Shown here piece after piece: positions 1-4,548 of a stretch of DNA of 5,715 nucleotides. The stretch's first letter is position 1. Each line of letters begins with the position of its first letter. Under the pieces are notes generated by a model that saw only the letters and a program-made list of their open reading frames with translations, did not search any database and was not told the DNA's origin. Made by a program: the position numbers and the translations under genes. Source of the DNA: Actinomycetes bacterium (lineage in GTDB: Bacteria; Actinomycetota; Acidimicrobiia; Acidimicrobiales; RAAP-2); contig JAKBCI010000126.1 in the NCBI GenBank assembly GCA_021807965.1, positions 1 to 5,715 on the forward strand. Reading direction: 5' to 3'.

Positions 1-44
1 GGGGCGTGGGCTTCAAGCTCGTTGACCCGCGCCCTTCGGCGTGA
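1..44 (+). CDS. OmpR-family response regulator, C-terminal end only
   Basis: This is a partial gene, cut by the left window edge. Read in the frame starting at base 3, the last 13 codons give GVGFKLVDPRPSA followed by TGA at 42-44. The string GVGFKL matches the end of the winged-helix DNA-binding domain of OmpR/PhoB regulators, where a conserved RGVGY/F-(K/R)-(L/F) closes the C-terminal beta-hairpin. The stop overlaps the GTG start of the histidine kinase as GTGA (41-44), the usual regulator-then-kinase arrangement with translational coupling. The regulator would bind DNA in the cytoplasm after phosphorylation by that kinase. Its targets cannot be judged because the receiver domain and recognition helix lie outside the window. 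Identity rests on one short motif plus context. Confidence 0.75.
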   Translation, partial: GVGFKLVDPRPSA

Positions 45-1402
45 CGCTCTCCGCGCGCCTCACCGTCCTGCTGATCGTCATCACCGCGCTCGTCGCGCTC
101 TTGGTCGGCGGCTTCTCGGTGGCGTCGAGTTCGAATGCGCAGTACGCCTCGCTCAACGACGCCATCAACTCGGTGGCCGTGAGTGGCCTCGGCCACCCGA
201 TCACGGCGCTCAGCGACGCGATCAACATGGTCCAGCAGGACAACCTCAACCTCACCCTCGACGTCGTCGACGCGGCCGGTCACGTCACGACGGTCGCGAG
301 CGGTACGGTCAGACCGTCAGCCGCGCCGTCACTCGCTGACGTACGCGCGGCGCTCGGCGGACTGCGCAGCTCACGCGACCTGCCCGGCTTCGTCTACCGT
401 TCGATCGAGATCGGTGGTGGCGACTACCTGCTCATCGCCGGTTCCACGAACGCGATCACCGCGTCCACTCATCGAGTCGTCGTGCGCACCGTCATCGTCG
501 GCGTCCTCGCCGCGCTGGTGATGGGGATCGTCGCGCGACTCTTCATGCGTCGAGACCTGCGAACCTTCACGGCGCTCACCGCCTACGCCGCGCGCGTCGC
601 CGACGGCGACGTGGACCAGACACCACCCGAGGCAACCGGCAGCTCGGACGTACGCGCCCTGCAGCGGGCACTGGCCAGCATGGTCGTCGCGCTGCAGACC
701 ACGATCGAACACGAGAAGCACAGCGCCGAAACCATGCAGCGCTTCATCGGCGACGCGTCCCACGAGCTGCGCACGCCCCTCACCGTCATCAAGGGCTATA
801 CCGACCTGCTCGCGAAACCCGGCGTCGACGAGGTCCAGCGTGCCCGGGCGATCGCGCGCATGCGTACCGAGACGACGCGCATGGAAGCCCTCGTGAGCGA
901 CCTGCTATTCCTCGCCGAGGTACGCGAGATGCGACCGCGCAACCACGTCGACTTGGACCTGAGCGACGTAATCGCCGCCGCGGTGCACGACTTCGCCCTC
1001 GATCACCCGGATCGTCCGGTCGAGGACGACCTCGCGCCCTCGGTCCACGTTCGAGCTCGGCGCGACTACGTCGAGCGGCTGCTCGCCAACGCGTTCGCGA
1101 ACGTCGTGCGCCACACGGGGGCGACCGACCGCGTGCGCGTGACGCTACGCGGCGGCGACCCGGTCACTTTGCGAATCGAAGACGCGGGCCCGGGCCTGCC
1201 CGTGGCCTCCTACGGCGCGCGCCTCGAACGTTTCCGCCGCTTCGACCCGTCGCGATCGCGCACCACGGGGGGCTCGGGACTCGGCATGAGCATCATGGCG
1301 GACATCGCCGACGCCCTCGGCGGCACGGTCACGACCGCCCCGAGCGACCTCGGCGGGCTCGCGCTGACGTTCCACTTCCCGGCCTCGCCGGCGGCGAGCT
1401 AG
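41..1402 (+). CDS. Membrane sensor histidine kinase (two-component system)
   Basis: A complete 453-residue sensor kinase that should autophosphorylate on His and pass the phosphate to the regulator encoded just upstream. Visible domains in order: transmembrane segment 1 at about residues 7-29; an extracytoplasmic sensor of about 115 residues; transmembrane segment 2 at about 145-168; a HAMP-like linker at about 169-220; a HisKA dimerisation helix with the H-box HELRTP (phospho-acceptor His241); and an HATPase_c domain. The ATPase domain shows an N-box (LLANAFANVVRHT, key Asn350 and Asn354), a G1 box DAGPGLP (381-387), an F-box RFRRFDPSRS (398-407) and a G2 box GGSGLGMSI (410-418). All catalytic motifs look intact. 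The GTG start at 41 is chosen because it overlaps the regulator stop as GTGA and sits right before the first membrane segment. There is no clear Shine-Dalgarno, so coupled translation is likely. The sensor domain is not recognisable, so the signal is unknown. The gene ends tail-to-tail with the SHOCT gene. Confidence 0.95.
   Translation: MTLSARLTVLLIVITALVALLVGGFSVASSSNAQYASLNDAINSVAVSGLGHPITALSDAINMVQQDNLNLTLDVVDAAGHVTTVASGTVRPSAAPSLADVRAALGGLRSSRDLPGFVYRSIEIGGGDYLLIAGSTNAITASTHRVVVRTVIVGVLAALVMGIVARLFMRRDLRTFTALTAYAARVADGDVDQTPPEATGSSDVRALQRALASMVVALQTTIEHEKHSAETMQRFIGDASHELRTPLTVIKGYTDLLAKPGVDEVQRARAIARMRTETTRMEALVSDLLFLAEVREMRPRNHVDLDLSDVIAAAVHDFALDHPDRPVEDDLAPSVHVRARRDYVERLLANAFANVVRHTGATDRVRVTLRGGDPVTLRIEDAGPGLPVASYGARLERFRRFDPSRSRTTGGSGLGMSIMADIADALGGTVTTAPSDLGGLALTFHFPASPAAS
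1384..1398. terminator. GC hairpin at the kinase/SHOCT convergent junction
   Basis: An inverted repeat CTCGCC-GGC-GGCGAG (6-bp stem, 3-base loop) lies immediately before the shared CTAG stop, inside the last kinase codons. It has no T-tract on either side. It could act as a weak bidirectional terminator or mRNA 3'-end stabiliser for the two convergent transcripts. A chance GC palindrome in coding sequence is equally possible. Confidence 0.3.
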
Positions 1403-1698
1403 GGACGCTGCTCGAGCTTCGCCAGACGGCTCGTGAACTCGGCCTCGTCGATCTCGCCCTTGGCGAAGCGCATCCGCAACACCTCGACGGGGCCCCCGTC
1501 GTAGGGACCGGGACCCGCCGGGTGTGCGTAGCCGTCGTGGTGGTGCCCGTGCCCGTAGTACGCGTGGGATCGCCAGTGGCGAAGCGCGAACGCGACGCCG
1601 AGCACGACCACCGACCAGAAGAGAACCATGACCACCACCCCGACGATCCACCATCCGTTGCCGGGACCCTGTCCGTACTGCCAGCCGTATACGCCCAT
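1399..1698 (-). CDS. Small His-rich membrane protein with C-terminal SHOCT domain
   Basis: A 99-residue protein. A short Gly/Trp/Tyr-rich N-terminus leads into one hydrophobic membrane segment (about residues 17-39). A His/Tyr-rich stretch follows (about 41-59, including HGHHHDGYAH), then a Gly/Pro linker, then a C-terminal SHOCT motif (about 72-95, reading VLRMRFAKGEIDEAEF) that ends almost at the last residue. SHOCT is a short domain found at the ends of many bacterial membrane proteins and is thought to mediate oligomerisation. The biochemical role of this protein is not known. The ATG at 1698 is chosen because GAGGAAAGG lies six bases upstream. An in-frame upstream ATG at 1749 would place the start above the candidate -10 box. 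The stop overlaps the kinase stop in a CTAG. The His cluster could bind a metal, but that is inference only. Confidence 0.85.
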   Translation of the reverse strand: MGVYGWQYGQGPGNGWWIVGVVVMVLFWSVVVLGVAFALRHWRSHAYYGHGHHHDGYAHPAGPGPYDGGPVEVLRMRFAKGEIDEAEFTSRLAKLEQRP

Positions 1699-1704
1699 CG
1701 TCAA

Positions 1705-1713
1705 CCTTTCCTC
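1705..1713 (-). promoter_or_regulatory. Ribosome binding site of the SHOCT gene
   Basis: Read on the minus strand, GAGGAAAGG ends six bases before the ATG at 1698. This is the clearest Shine-Dalgarno in the window and it fixes the start of the SHOCT gene at the inner methionine. Confidence 0.75.
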
Positions 1714-1720
1714 ACTCGTC

Positions 1721-1726
1721 ACCTTA
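1721..1726 (-). promoter_or_regulatory. Candidate -10 box of the SHOCT gene
   Basis: On the minus strand the sequence GGTTTAAGGT contains TAAGGT, which fits the actinobacterial TANNNT -10 pattern. It lies about 22 bases before the start codon, with room for a short leader carrying the ribosome binding site. No convincing -35 box is visible. Confidence 0.45.
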
Positions 1727-1781
1727 AACCTGTTCCCCGAGCGACACACCCGCCACGTACCAAGCTCGGCGACGGTCGCGC

Positions 1782-1787
1782 TAGGGT
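1782..1787 (+). promoter_or_regulatory. -10 box of a leaderless transcript for the VOC-glutaredoxin pair
   Basis: TAGGGT is followed by exactly six bases and then the GTG start codon at 1794. In actinobacteria a TANNNT hexamer at this distance typically sets transcription to begin on the first base of the start codon, giving an mRNA with no 5' leader. The absence of a Shine-Dalgarno upstream of this GTG agrees. No -35 box is seen. Confidence 0.6.
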
Positions 1788-1793
1788 TCTCCC

Positions 1794-2186
1794 GTGCACC
1801 CGATCCGGTACTCGCTCGTGGCGCTGGACTGCCCTGATCCCCTCGCCCTCGCCGCGTTCTACGCCGATGTCACGGGCCTCGCCGTCGAGCCGCTCGACGG
1901 CTTTCCGCCCGAGGAGGTCGACTGGATCGAGCTCGTCAACGACGCCGGCCCGACGATCGCGTTCCAGAAGGTCGCGAACTACGTCGCGCCCACGTGGCCC
2001 GAGGGACCGGTCCCCCAGCAATTGCACCTCGACTTCGACGTTGACGACCTCGACGAGGGCGAGTCGTTCATCCTCGCGCGGGGCGCGCGTAAGGCGTCGT
2101 ACCAGCCCGGTGAGAGCTTTCGCGTCTACCTCGACCCGGTCGGCCACCCCTTCTGTCTCGTCCAGCGCACGAGGTCGGCGACGTGA
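1794..2186 (+). CDS. VOC-superfamily (glyoxalase/bleomycin-resistance-like) protein
   Basis: A 130-residue cytoplasmic protein, the usual size for a single VOC domain made of two beta-alpha-beta-beta-beta modules. Family hallmarks are the opening strand RYSLVALDCPDP followed by the helix ALAAFYADVTGL, the second-module strand QLHLDFDVDDLDE (His78 is a likely metal-site residue), and the ending VYLDPVGHPFCLVQ (114-124), the conserved D-P-x-G-x-x-F-x-L pattern. It most resembles the actinobacterial glyoxalase-like group with unassigned substrates. VOC proteins include metal-dependent isomerases, dioxygenases and antibiotic-binding proteins, so no reaction is claimed. The GTG start is supported by the leaderless-type promoter. 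The stop overlaps the start of the glutaredoxin gene as GTGA (2183-2186), so the two are almost certainly co-transcribed and translationally coupled. Confidence 0.85.
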   Translation: MHPIRYSLVALDCPDPLALAAFYADVTGLAVEPLDGFPPEEVDWIELVNDAGPTIAFQKVANYVAPTWPEGPVPQQLHLDFDVDDLDEGESFILARGARKASYQPGESFRVYLDPVGHPFCLVQRTRSAT

Positions 2187-2422
2187 CGATTCGCATGCTC
2201 GGCACCGCGTGGTGCGGCGACTGTCGACGCGCGAAGGCCTTTCTAAGCGACCACGGCGTCGCCTTCGAGTGGGTCGACATCGAGGACGATCCCGAGGCCG
2301 CGGCGGAGGTCGAACGCCACAACGGGGGCCGGCGCGTGGTGCCGACCATCGTCTTTGACGATGGCGCGATCCTCGTCGAGCCCTCCAACGATGACCTGGC
2401 GCGACAGGTCGGACTGGCCTAG
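2183..2422 (+). CDS. Mycoredoxin-like glutaredoxin
   Basis: A 79-residue thioredoxin-fold oxidoreductase, full length for a mini-glutaredoxin. The active-site motif WCGDC puts the redox cysteines at 11 and 14. The cis-proline VPT motif is at 53-55 (cis-Pro54), followed by the strand IVFDDG and the helix-capping EPSNDDL. The string VERHNGGRRVVPTIVF matches the actinobacterial mycoredoxin/NrdH-like group, whose members reduce mixed disulfides with mycothiol or protein disulfides in the cytoplasm. The active-site Asp between the cysteines, where mycoredoxin-1 has Tyr, is a difference. It could instead take electrons from thioredoxin reductase, and sequence alone does not decide this. The GTG start overlaps the VOC stop by four bases, with GAGG eight bases upstream inside the VOC gene. 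Confidence 0.88.
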   Translation: MTIRMLGTAWCGDCRRAKAFLSDHGVAFEWVDIEDDPEAAAEVERHNGGRRVVPTIVFDDGAILVEPSNDDLARQVGLA

Positions 2423-2444
2423 TCCAACGGCTTCGCCGGCACCG

Positions 2445-2452
2445 TATAGACT
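2445..2452 (+). promoter_or_regulatory. Candidate -10 region of the tRNA-Asp/tRNA-Phe unit
   Basis: TATAGACT is the only AT-rich patch in the 66 bases between the glutaredoxin stop and tRNA-Asp. It contains TATAGA and TAGACT, both -10-like. Transcription would start around 2457-2460, giving a leader of about 30 bases. No -35 hexamer is clear. A small palindrome, CGGC-TTC-GCCG (2428-2438), lies just upstream and could end the preceding operon. Confidence 0.45.
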
Positions 2453-2488
2453 GGCCCTTCGCGTCGTCGAGTCTCGGCTCGGGGTCGA

Positions 2489-2563
2489 GGACCTGTGGTG
2501 CAGCTCGGAGTGCACGCCGCCCTGTCAAGGCGGAGGTCGCGGGTTCAAATCCCGTCAGGTCCG
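2489..2563 (+). tRNA. tRNA-Asp (anticodon GTC)
   Basis: A full cloverleaf is visible. The acceptor stem GGACCTG/CAGGTCC has seven perfect pairs. The D-stem is GTGC/GCAC with loop AGCTCGGAGT. The anticodon stem CCGCC/GGCGG carries loop CTGTCAA, with the anticodon GTC at 2524-2526. The variable loop is AGGTC, and the T-stem GCGGG/CCCGT has one G-T pair and loop TTCAAAT. The discriminator is G (2563), as expected for aspartate identity. CCA is not encoded and must be added by the nucleotidyltransferase. The base corresponding to position 21 is T (2511) rather than the usual A. The stems are intact, so the gene is probably functional. Confidence 0.96.
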
Positions 2564-2564
2564 C

Positions 2565-2584
2565 TCGACACCTTCGGGTGACGA
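2565..2584 (+). other. UUCG-capped hairpin between the two tRNAs
   Basis: Within the 26-base spacer, CACC-TTCG-GGTG (2569-2580) forms a 4-bp stem closed by a C(UUCG)G tetraloop, an exceptionally stable type. It is extended by TCG/CGA after an A-A mismatch. It may guide processing of the dicistronic precursor or cause partial termination between the tRNAs. Confidence 0.55.
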
Positions 2585-2589
2585 GGTTT

Positions 2590-2665
2590 GGTCGAGTAGC
2601 TCAGTTGGTAGAGCGCGCGCCTGAAAAGCGTGAGGTCACCGGATCGACGCCGGTCTCGACCACCA
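2590..2665 (+). tRNA. tRNA-Phe (anticodon GAA), CCA encoded
   Basis: The cloverleaf is complete. The acceptor stem GGTCGAG/CTCGACC is perfect. The D-stem is GCTC/GAGC with loop AGTTGGTA. The anticodon stem CGCGC/GCGTG (one G-T pair) carries loop CTGAAAA, with the anticodon GAA at 2623-2625. The variable loop is AGGTC, and the T-stem ACCGG/CCGGT has loop ATCGACG. The discriminator is A (2662), and CCA is encoded at 2663-2665. The first T-loop base (position 54) is A (2643) rather than T. Adjacent tRNA-Asp and tRNA-Phe genes are common in actinobacteria, often behind tRNA-Glu, which is absent here. Confidence 0.96.
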
Positions 2666-2678
2666 CGGGCTCAGCCCG
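2666..2678. terminator. GC hairpin after tRNA-Phe, possible bidirectional terminator
   Basis: CGGGC-TCA-GCCCG is a 5-bp GC stem with a 3-base loop that starts on the base after the encoded CCA of tRNA-Phe. The loop TCA is also the TGA stop of the convergent small gene. It has no T-tract, so it would be a GC-only terminator of the sort proposed for actinobacteria. Its position, serving both converging transcripts, is the main support. Confidence 0.45.
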
Positions 2679-2910
2679 CGTCGGCCACCGGCGCGCGATG
2701 GTGCCGTCCACTGGGTGTCACCTCCCACGGCCCGCGGACGACGACCTCGTGACCATATCCCAGCGACGCACGCGACGGCGCTACTGGTCGTACCGGTTCG
2801 ACGGTCGCGACCACCCGCGAGTCCGGGTGCCACTGGACGAGGTAGACGCCGCGGCCCCGCGCTCGCGCGCGGTAGACGTAGCGGATGGCTCGCGGCGTAG
2901 TGTCGGTCAT
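2671..2910 (-). CDS. Hypothetical 79-residue basic protein, not recognised
   Basis: I do not recognise a family. The predicted protein starts MTDTTPRAIRYVYRARARG, is rich in Arg and Val, and includes a Trp/His patch (VQWHPDSRVVATVEPV) and a second short strand-like run (GHEVVVRGPWEV). It has no membrane segment, signal peptide or Cys motif. Codons end mainly in G or C, as in the neighbours. The ATG at 2910 is chosen over the in-frame one at 2931 because TACCGT lies exactly six bases upstream, the same leaderless geometry as the VOC gene. The gene converges on tRNA-Phe, with its stop inside the GC hairpin, and diverges from the serine hydrolase. It could be a spurious frame in GC-rich DNA, but the promoter spacing and the lack of any competing gene on these bases argue for a real one. 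Confidence 0.55.
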   Translation of the reverse strand: MTDTTPRAIRYVYRARARGRGVYLVQWHPDSRVVATVEPVRPVAPSRASLGYGHEVVVRGPWEVTPSGRHHRAPVADAG

Positions 2911-2916
2911 GTCTCG

Positions 2917-2922
2917 ACGGTA
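2917..2922 (-). promoter_or_regulatory. Candidate -10 box of a leaderless transcript for the 79-residue gene
   Basis: On the minus strand TACCGT is followed by CGAGAC and then ATG at 2910. The TANNNT pattern and six-base gap fit leaderless initiation. The opposite strand of the same patch reads TATCGA (2921-2926), which could serve as the -10 box of the divergent serine hydrolase, so the two promoters may overlap. Confidence 0.5.
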
Positions 2923-2947
2923 TCGAGGCACTGCGACATGGAGGACC

Positions 2948-4000
2948 GTGACCCAGCTCCCGGCGGTGACCCCGCGCTACGCACGCCAGCCCGACGGCGT
3001 ACCCTGGCCACTGGCCGACTGGTCCGAGGGGGTTGGTGATCGGGCCGTCAACGCCGTGGTCGACGACGCGTTCAGCGACTCGCAACTCGCCCAGACCAAC
3101 GCCGTCGTCGTCGTGCACCGCGGACGGCTCGTCGCGGAGCGCTACGGCGGCGCGCTCGCGTCCTTTGACGGGCCCGGCGAGCCAGTGACCGCGACGACGC
3201 CGATGATCTCGTGGTCGATGGCGAAGTCGGTGCTGCACGCGGCGGTCGGACTGCTCGTCGACGAGGGCCGACTCGACCCGGCCAAGCCCGCACCGATCGC
3301 GTCGTGGCGTGACGACGAGCGCCGCGCGATCACGCTCGGCGACCTGCTCGCCATGCGCGACGGCCTCGACTTCGTCGAGGCCTACGAGCTCGGCCAGCCG
3401 AGCCACGTCATTGAGATGCTCTTCGGCGAGGGTCAGCGCGACATGGGCGCGTTCGCCGCCGCACGGCCGCTCGCTCATCGCCCGGGCGAGCACTTCAACT
3501 ACTCGAGCGGCACGAGCAACGTGGTGAGCGGCATCGTCGCCGATCTCGTCGGGCGCGGCGACGCCTACCGCGCGTGGCTCGAGGAACGGCTCTTCGGGCC
3601 ACTCGCCATGACGAGCGCGACGCCTACGTTCGACGAGTCGGGCGTCTTCGTCGCGTCGAGCTACCTGCACGCCACGGCGCGCGACTTCGCCAAGTTCGGC
3701 TTGCTGTACCTGCGCGGCGGCCAGTGGGGCGAGCGCCAGCTCGTCTCGACGGCGTGGACCGACACCGCACAGATCCCCCGCAGCCGCGACGAGACGAGCG
3801 GTCACTACTACGCCTGGCACTGGTGGGTCACCGGCGACGCCTACGGCACCTACGGCGCGAGCGGCTACGAGGGCCAGATGATCAGCGTGGCACCCGCGCT
3901 CGACGCCGTCGTCGTGCGGCTCGGTAAGACCCCCGAAGAACGGGCCCCCGCGCTCGACGCGTGGCGCTCGAGACTCCTCGACACCCTCGCGTCGCCCTAG
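2948..4000 (+). CDS. Serine hydrolase, class C beta-lactamase/NylB-like (SxxK) family
   Basis: A 350-residue penicillin-binding-protein-fold hydrolase, normal length for the family that includes esterases, 6-aminohexanoate-dimer hydrolase NylB and class C beta-lactamases. The nucleophile motif SMAK puts Ser90 and Lys93 early in a long helix (WSMAKSVLHAAVGLLVDEG). The second motif is YSS (Tyr185 in FNYSSGTSN), with Tyr as the expected general base. The third, GYEGQM (306-311), sits where the KTG/HxG-like strand is expected. No signal peptide is visible, so a cytoplasmic location is likely. The substrate is unknown. The GTG at 2948 is chosen because family members begin close to the LPAVTPRYARQPDGVPWP stretch and GGAGG lies just upstream, although only three bases away. 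In-frame ATGs at 2885 and 2909 are alternatives, but both would overlap the divergent small gene. Transcription is convergent with pyrE, sharing a CTAG. Confidence 0.87.
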   Translation: MTQLPAVTPRYARQPDGVPWPLADWSEGVGDRAVNAVVDDAFSDSQLAQTNAVVVVHRGRLVAERYGGALASFDGPGEPVTATTPMISWSMAKSVLHAAVGLLVDEGRLDPAKPAPIASWRDDERRAITLGDLLAMRDGLDFVEAYELGQPSHVIEMLFGEGQRDMGAFAAARPLAHRPGEHFNYSSGTSNVVSGIVADLVGRGDAYRAWLEERLFGPLAMTSATPTFDESGVFVASSYLHATARDFAKFGLLYLRGGQWGERQLVSTAWTDTAQIPRSRDETSGHYYAWHWWVTGDAYGTYGASGYEGQMISVAPALDAVVVRLGKTPEERAPALDAWRSRLLDTLASP

Positions 4001-4003
4001 GCG
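3993..4003. terminator. Short palindrome spanning the hydrolase/pyrE stops
   Basis: CGCC-CTA-GGCG forms a 4-bp GC stem whose loop holds the shared stop bases of two convergent genes. It has no T-tract. It may contribute to ending both transcripts but is weak on its own. Confidence 0.25.
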
Positions 4004-4548
4004 CCCTCGTAGTCAAATCCGAGGTCGGGGGCGCGAAAGACCGCTTCGAAGGGCCAGCCTTCGGCGGCGGCGAGCGCGCGGGCGGTCCCGCCGCGATCGA
4101 CCAGGGCGACTAGCACAAGGACCTCGGCGCCGGCGTCACGCACCACGCGCGCCGCTTCGAGCAGGCTCGTGCCGCGCGTCACGGTGTCCTCGGTGATCAC
4201 GACGAGGTCGCCCGGCTCGAGAGCCCCCGCGATGCGGCCGCCCGCGCCGTGGTCCTTCACCTCCTTGCGCACCGAGAACGCACGCAGGTGACGCCCGCGC
4301 GTCGCCGCGACGGCGGCCGTCACGTAGCTGACGCCATCGGCGCCCATCGTGAGGCCGCCAATGGCCGTGGCGTTCGCGGGCACGTGCTCGAGTACGGCGG
4401 TGGCGACGTCGACCATGACCTCGGGCGAGCTGATGGTCACCTTGGCGTCGATGAACCACGTCGAGGGCCGACCGGACTTGAGAGTGAACTGGCCGCGGCG
4501 AACCGCGTGCTCGATGAGGTGCGCGCGAACGCGATCTCGAGCACTCAC
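3997..4548 (-). CDS. pyrE: Orotate phosphoribosyltransferase
   Basis: Converts orotate and PRPP to OMP, the fifth step of pyrimidine synthesis, in the cytoplasm. The 183-residue length is slightly short but normal for bacterial OPRT of this type. Visible motifs: FTLKSG (21-26) and FIDAK (32-36) at the N-terminal orotate side; GGLTMGADGV (64-73); the catalytic flexible loop RKEVKDHG with Arg94, Lys95, Lys98 and His100 in the spacing known for OPRT; and the PRPP-binding loop VVITEDTVTRGTS (116-128) with the acidic pair Glu120-Asp121. The GTG start at 4548 overlaps the purM stop by four bases (GTGA), with no clear ribosome binding site, so it is probably read by ribosomes finishing purM. The gene is the last of the minus-strand operon as seen here. 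Orotidylate decarboxylase is not in the window. Confidence 0.94.
   Translation of the reverse strand: MSARDRVRAHLIEHAVRRGQFTLKSGRPSTWFIDAKVTISSPEVMVDVATAVLEHVPANATAIGGLTMGADGVSYVTAAVAATRGRHLRAFSVRKEVKDHGAGGRIAGALEPGDLVVITEDTVTRGTSLLEAARVVRDAGAEVLVLVALVDRGGTARALAAAEGWPFEAVFRAPDLGFDYEGA

Noticed and set aside
1145..1654. A 169-residue minus-strand open frame beneath the histidine kinase and SHOCT genes.
   Set aside because: It is antisense to kinase motifs, Arg-rich with no domain, and overlaps the SHOCT gene in another frame of the same strand.
2423..2488. A possible tRNA-Glu or tRNA remnant ahead of tRNA-Asp, as expected from the common Glu-Asp-Phe cluster.
   Set aside because: The 66-base stretch is too short for a tRNA and shows no T-arm or anticodon arm. 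It reads better as a promoter region.
1522..2528. Long open frames on both strands across the SHOCT, VOC and glutaredoxin genes (1522-2358 plus, 1719-2528 minus).
   Set aside because: Both give low-complexity Arg/Ser/Thr-rich products and cover three genes with clear family motifs.
2489..2665. The tRNA pair as an integration site for a mobile element.
   Set aside because: No integrase, no direct repeat of a tRNA 3' end and no change in composition is seen downstream. The flanking genes look chromosomal.
2578..3039. A 153-residue plus-strand open frame beginning in the tRNA spacer.
   Set aside because: It reads through the whole tRNA-Phe gene and the start region of the hydrolase, so it is not a plausible protein gene.
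2636..3820. A 394-residue open frame on the minus strand.
   Set aside because: It is antisense to the serine hydrolase, runs into tRNA-Phe and the small minus-strand gene, and gives an Arg/Ala-rich product with no motif. It is an expected artefact of GC-rich DNA.
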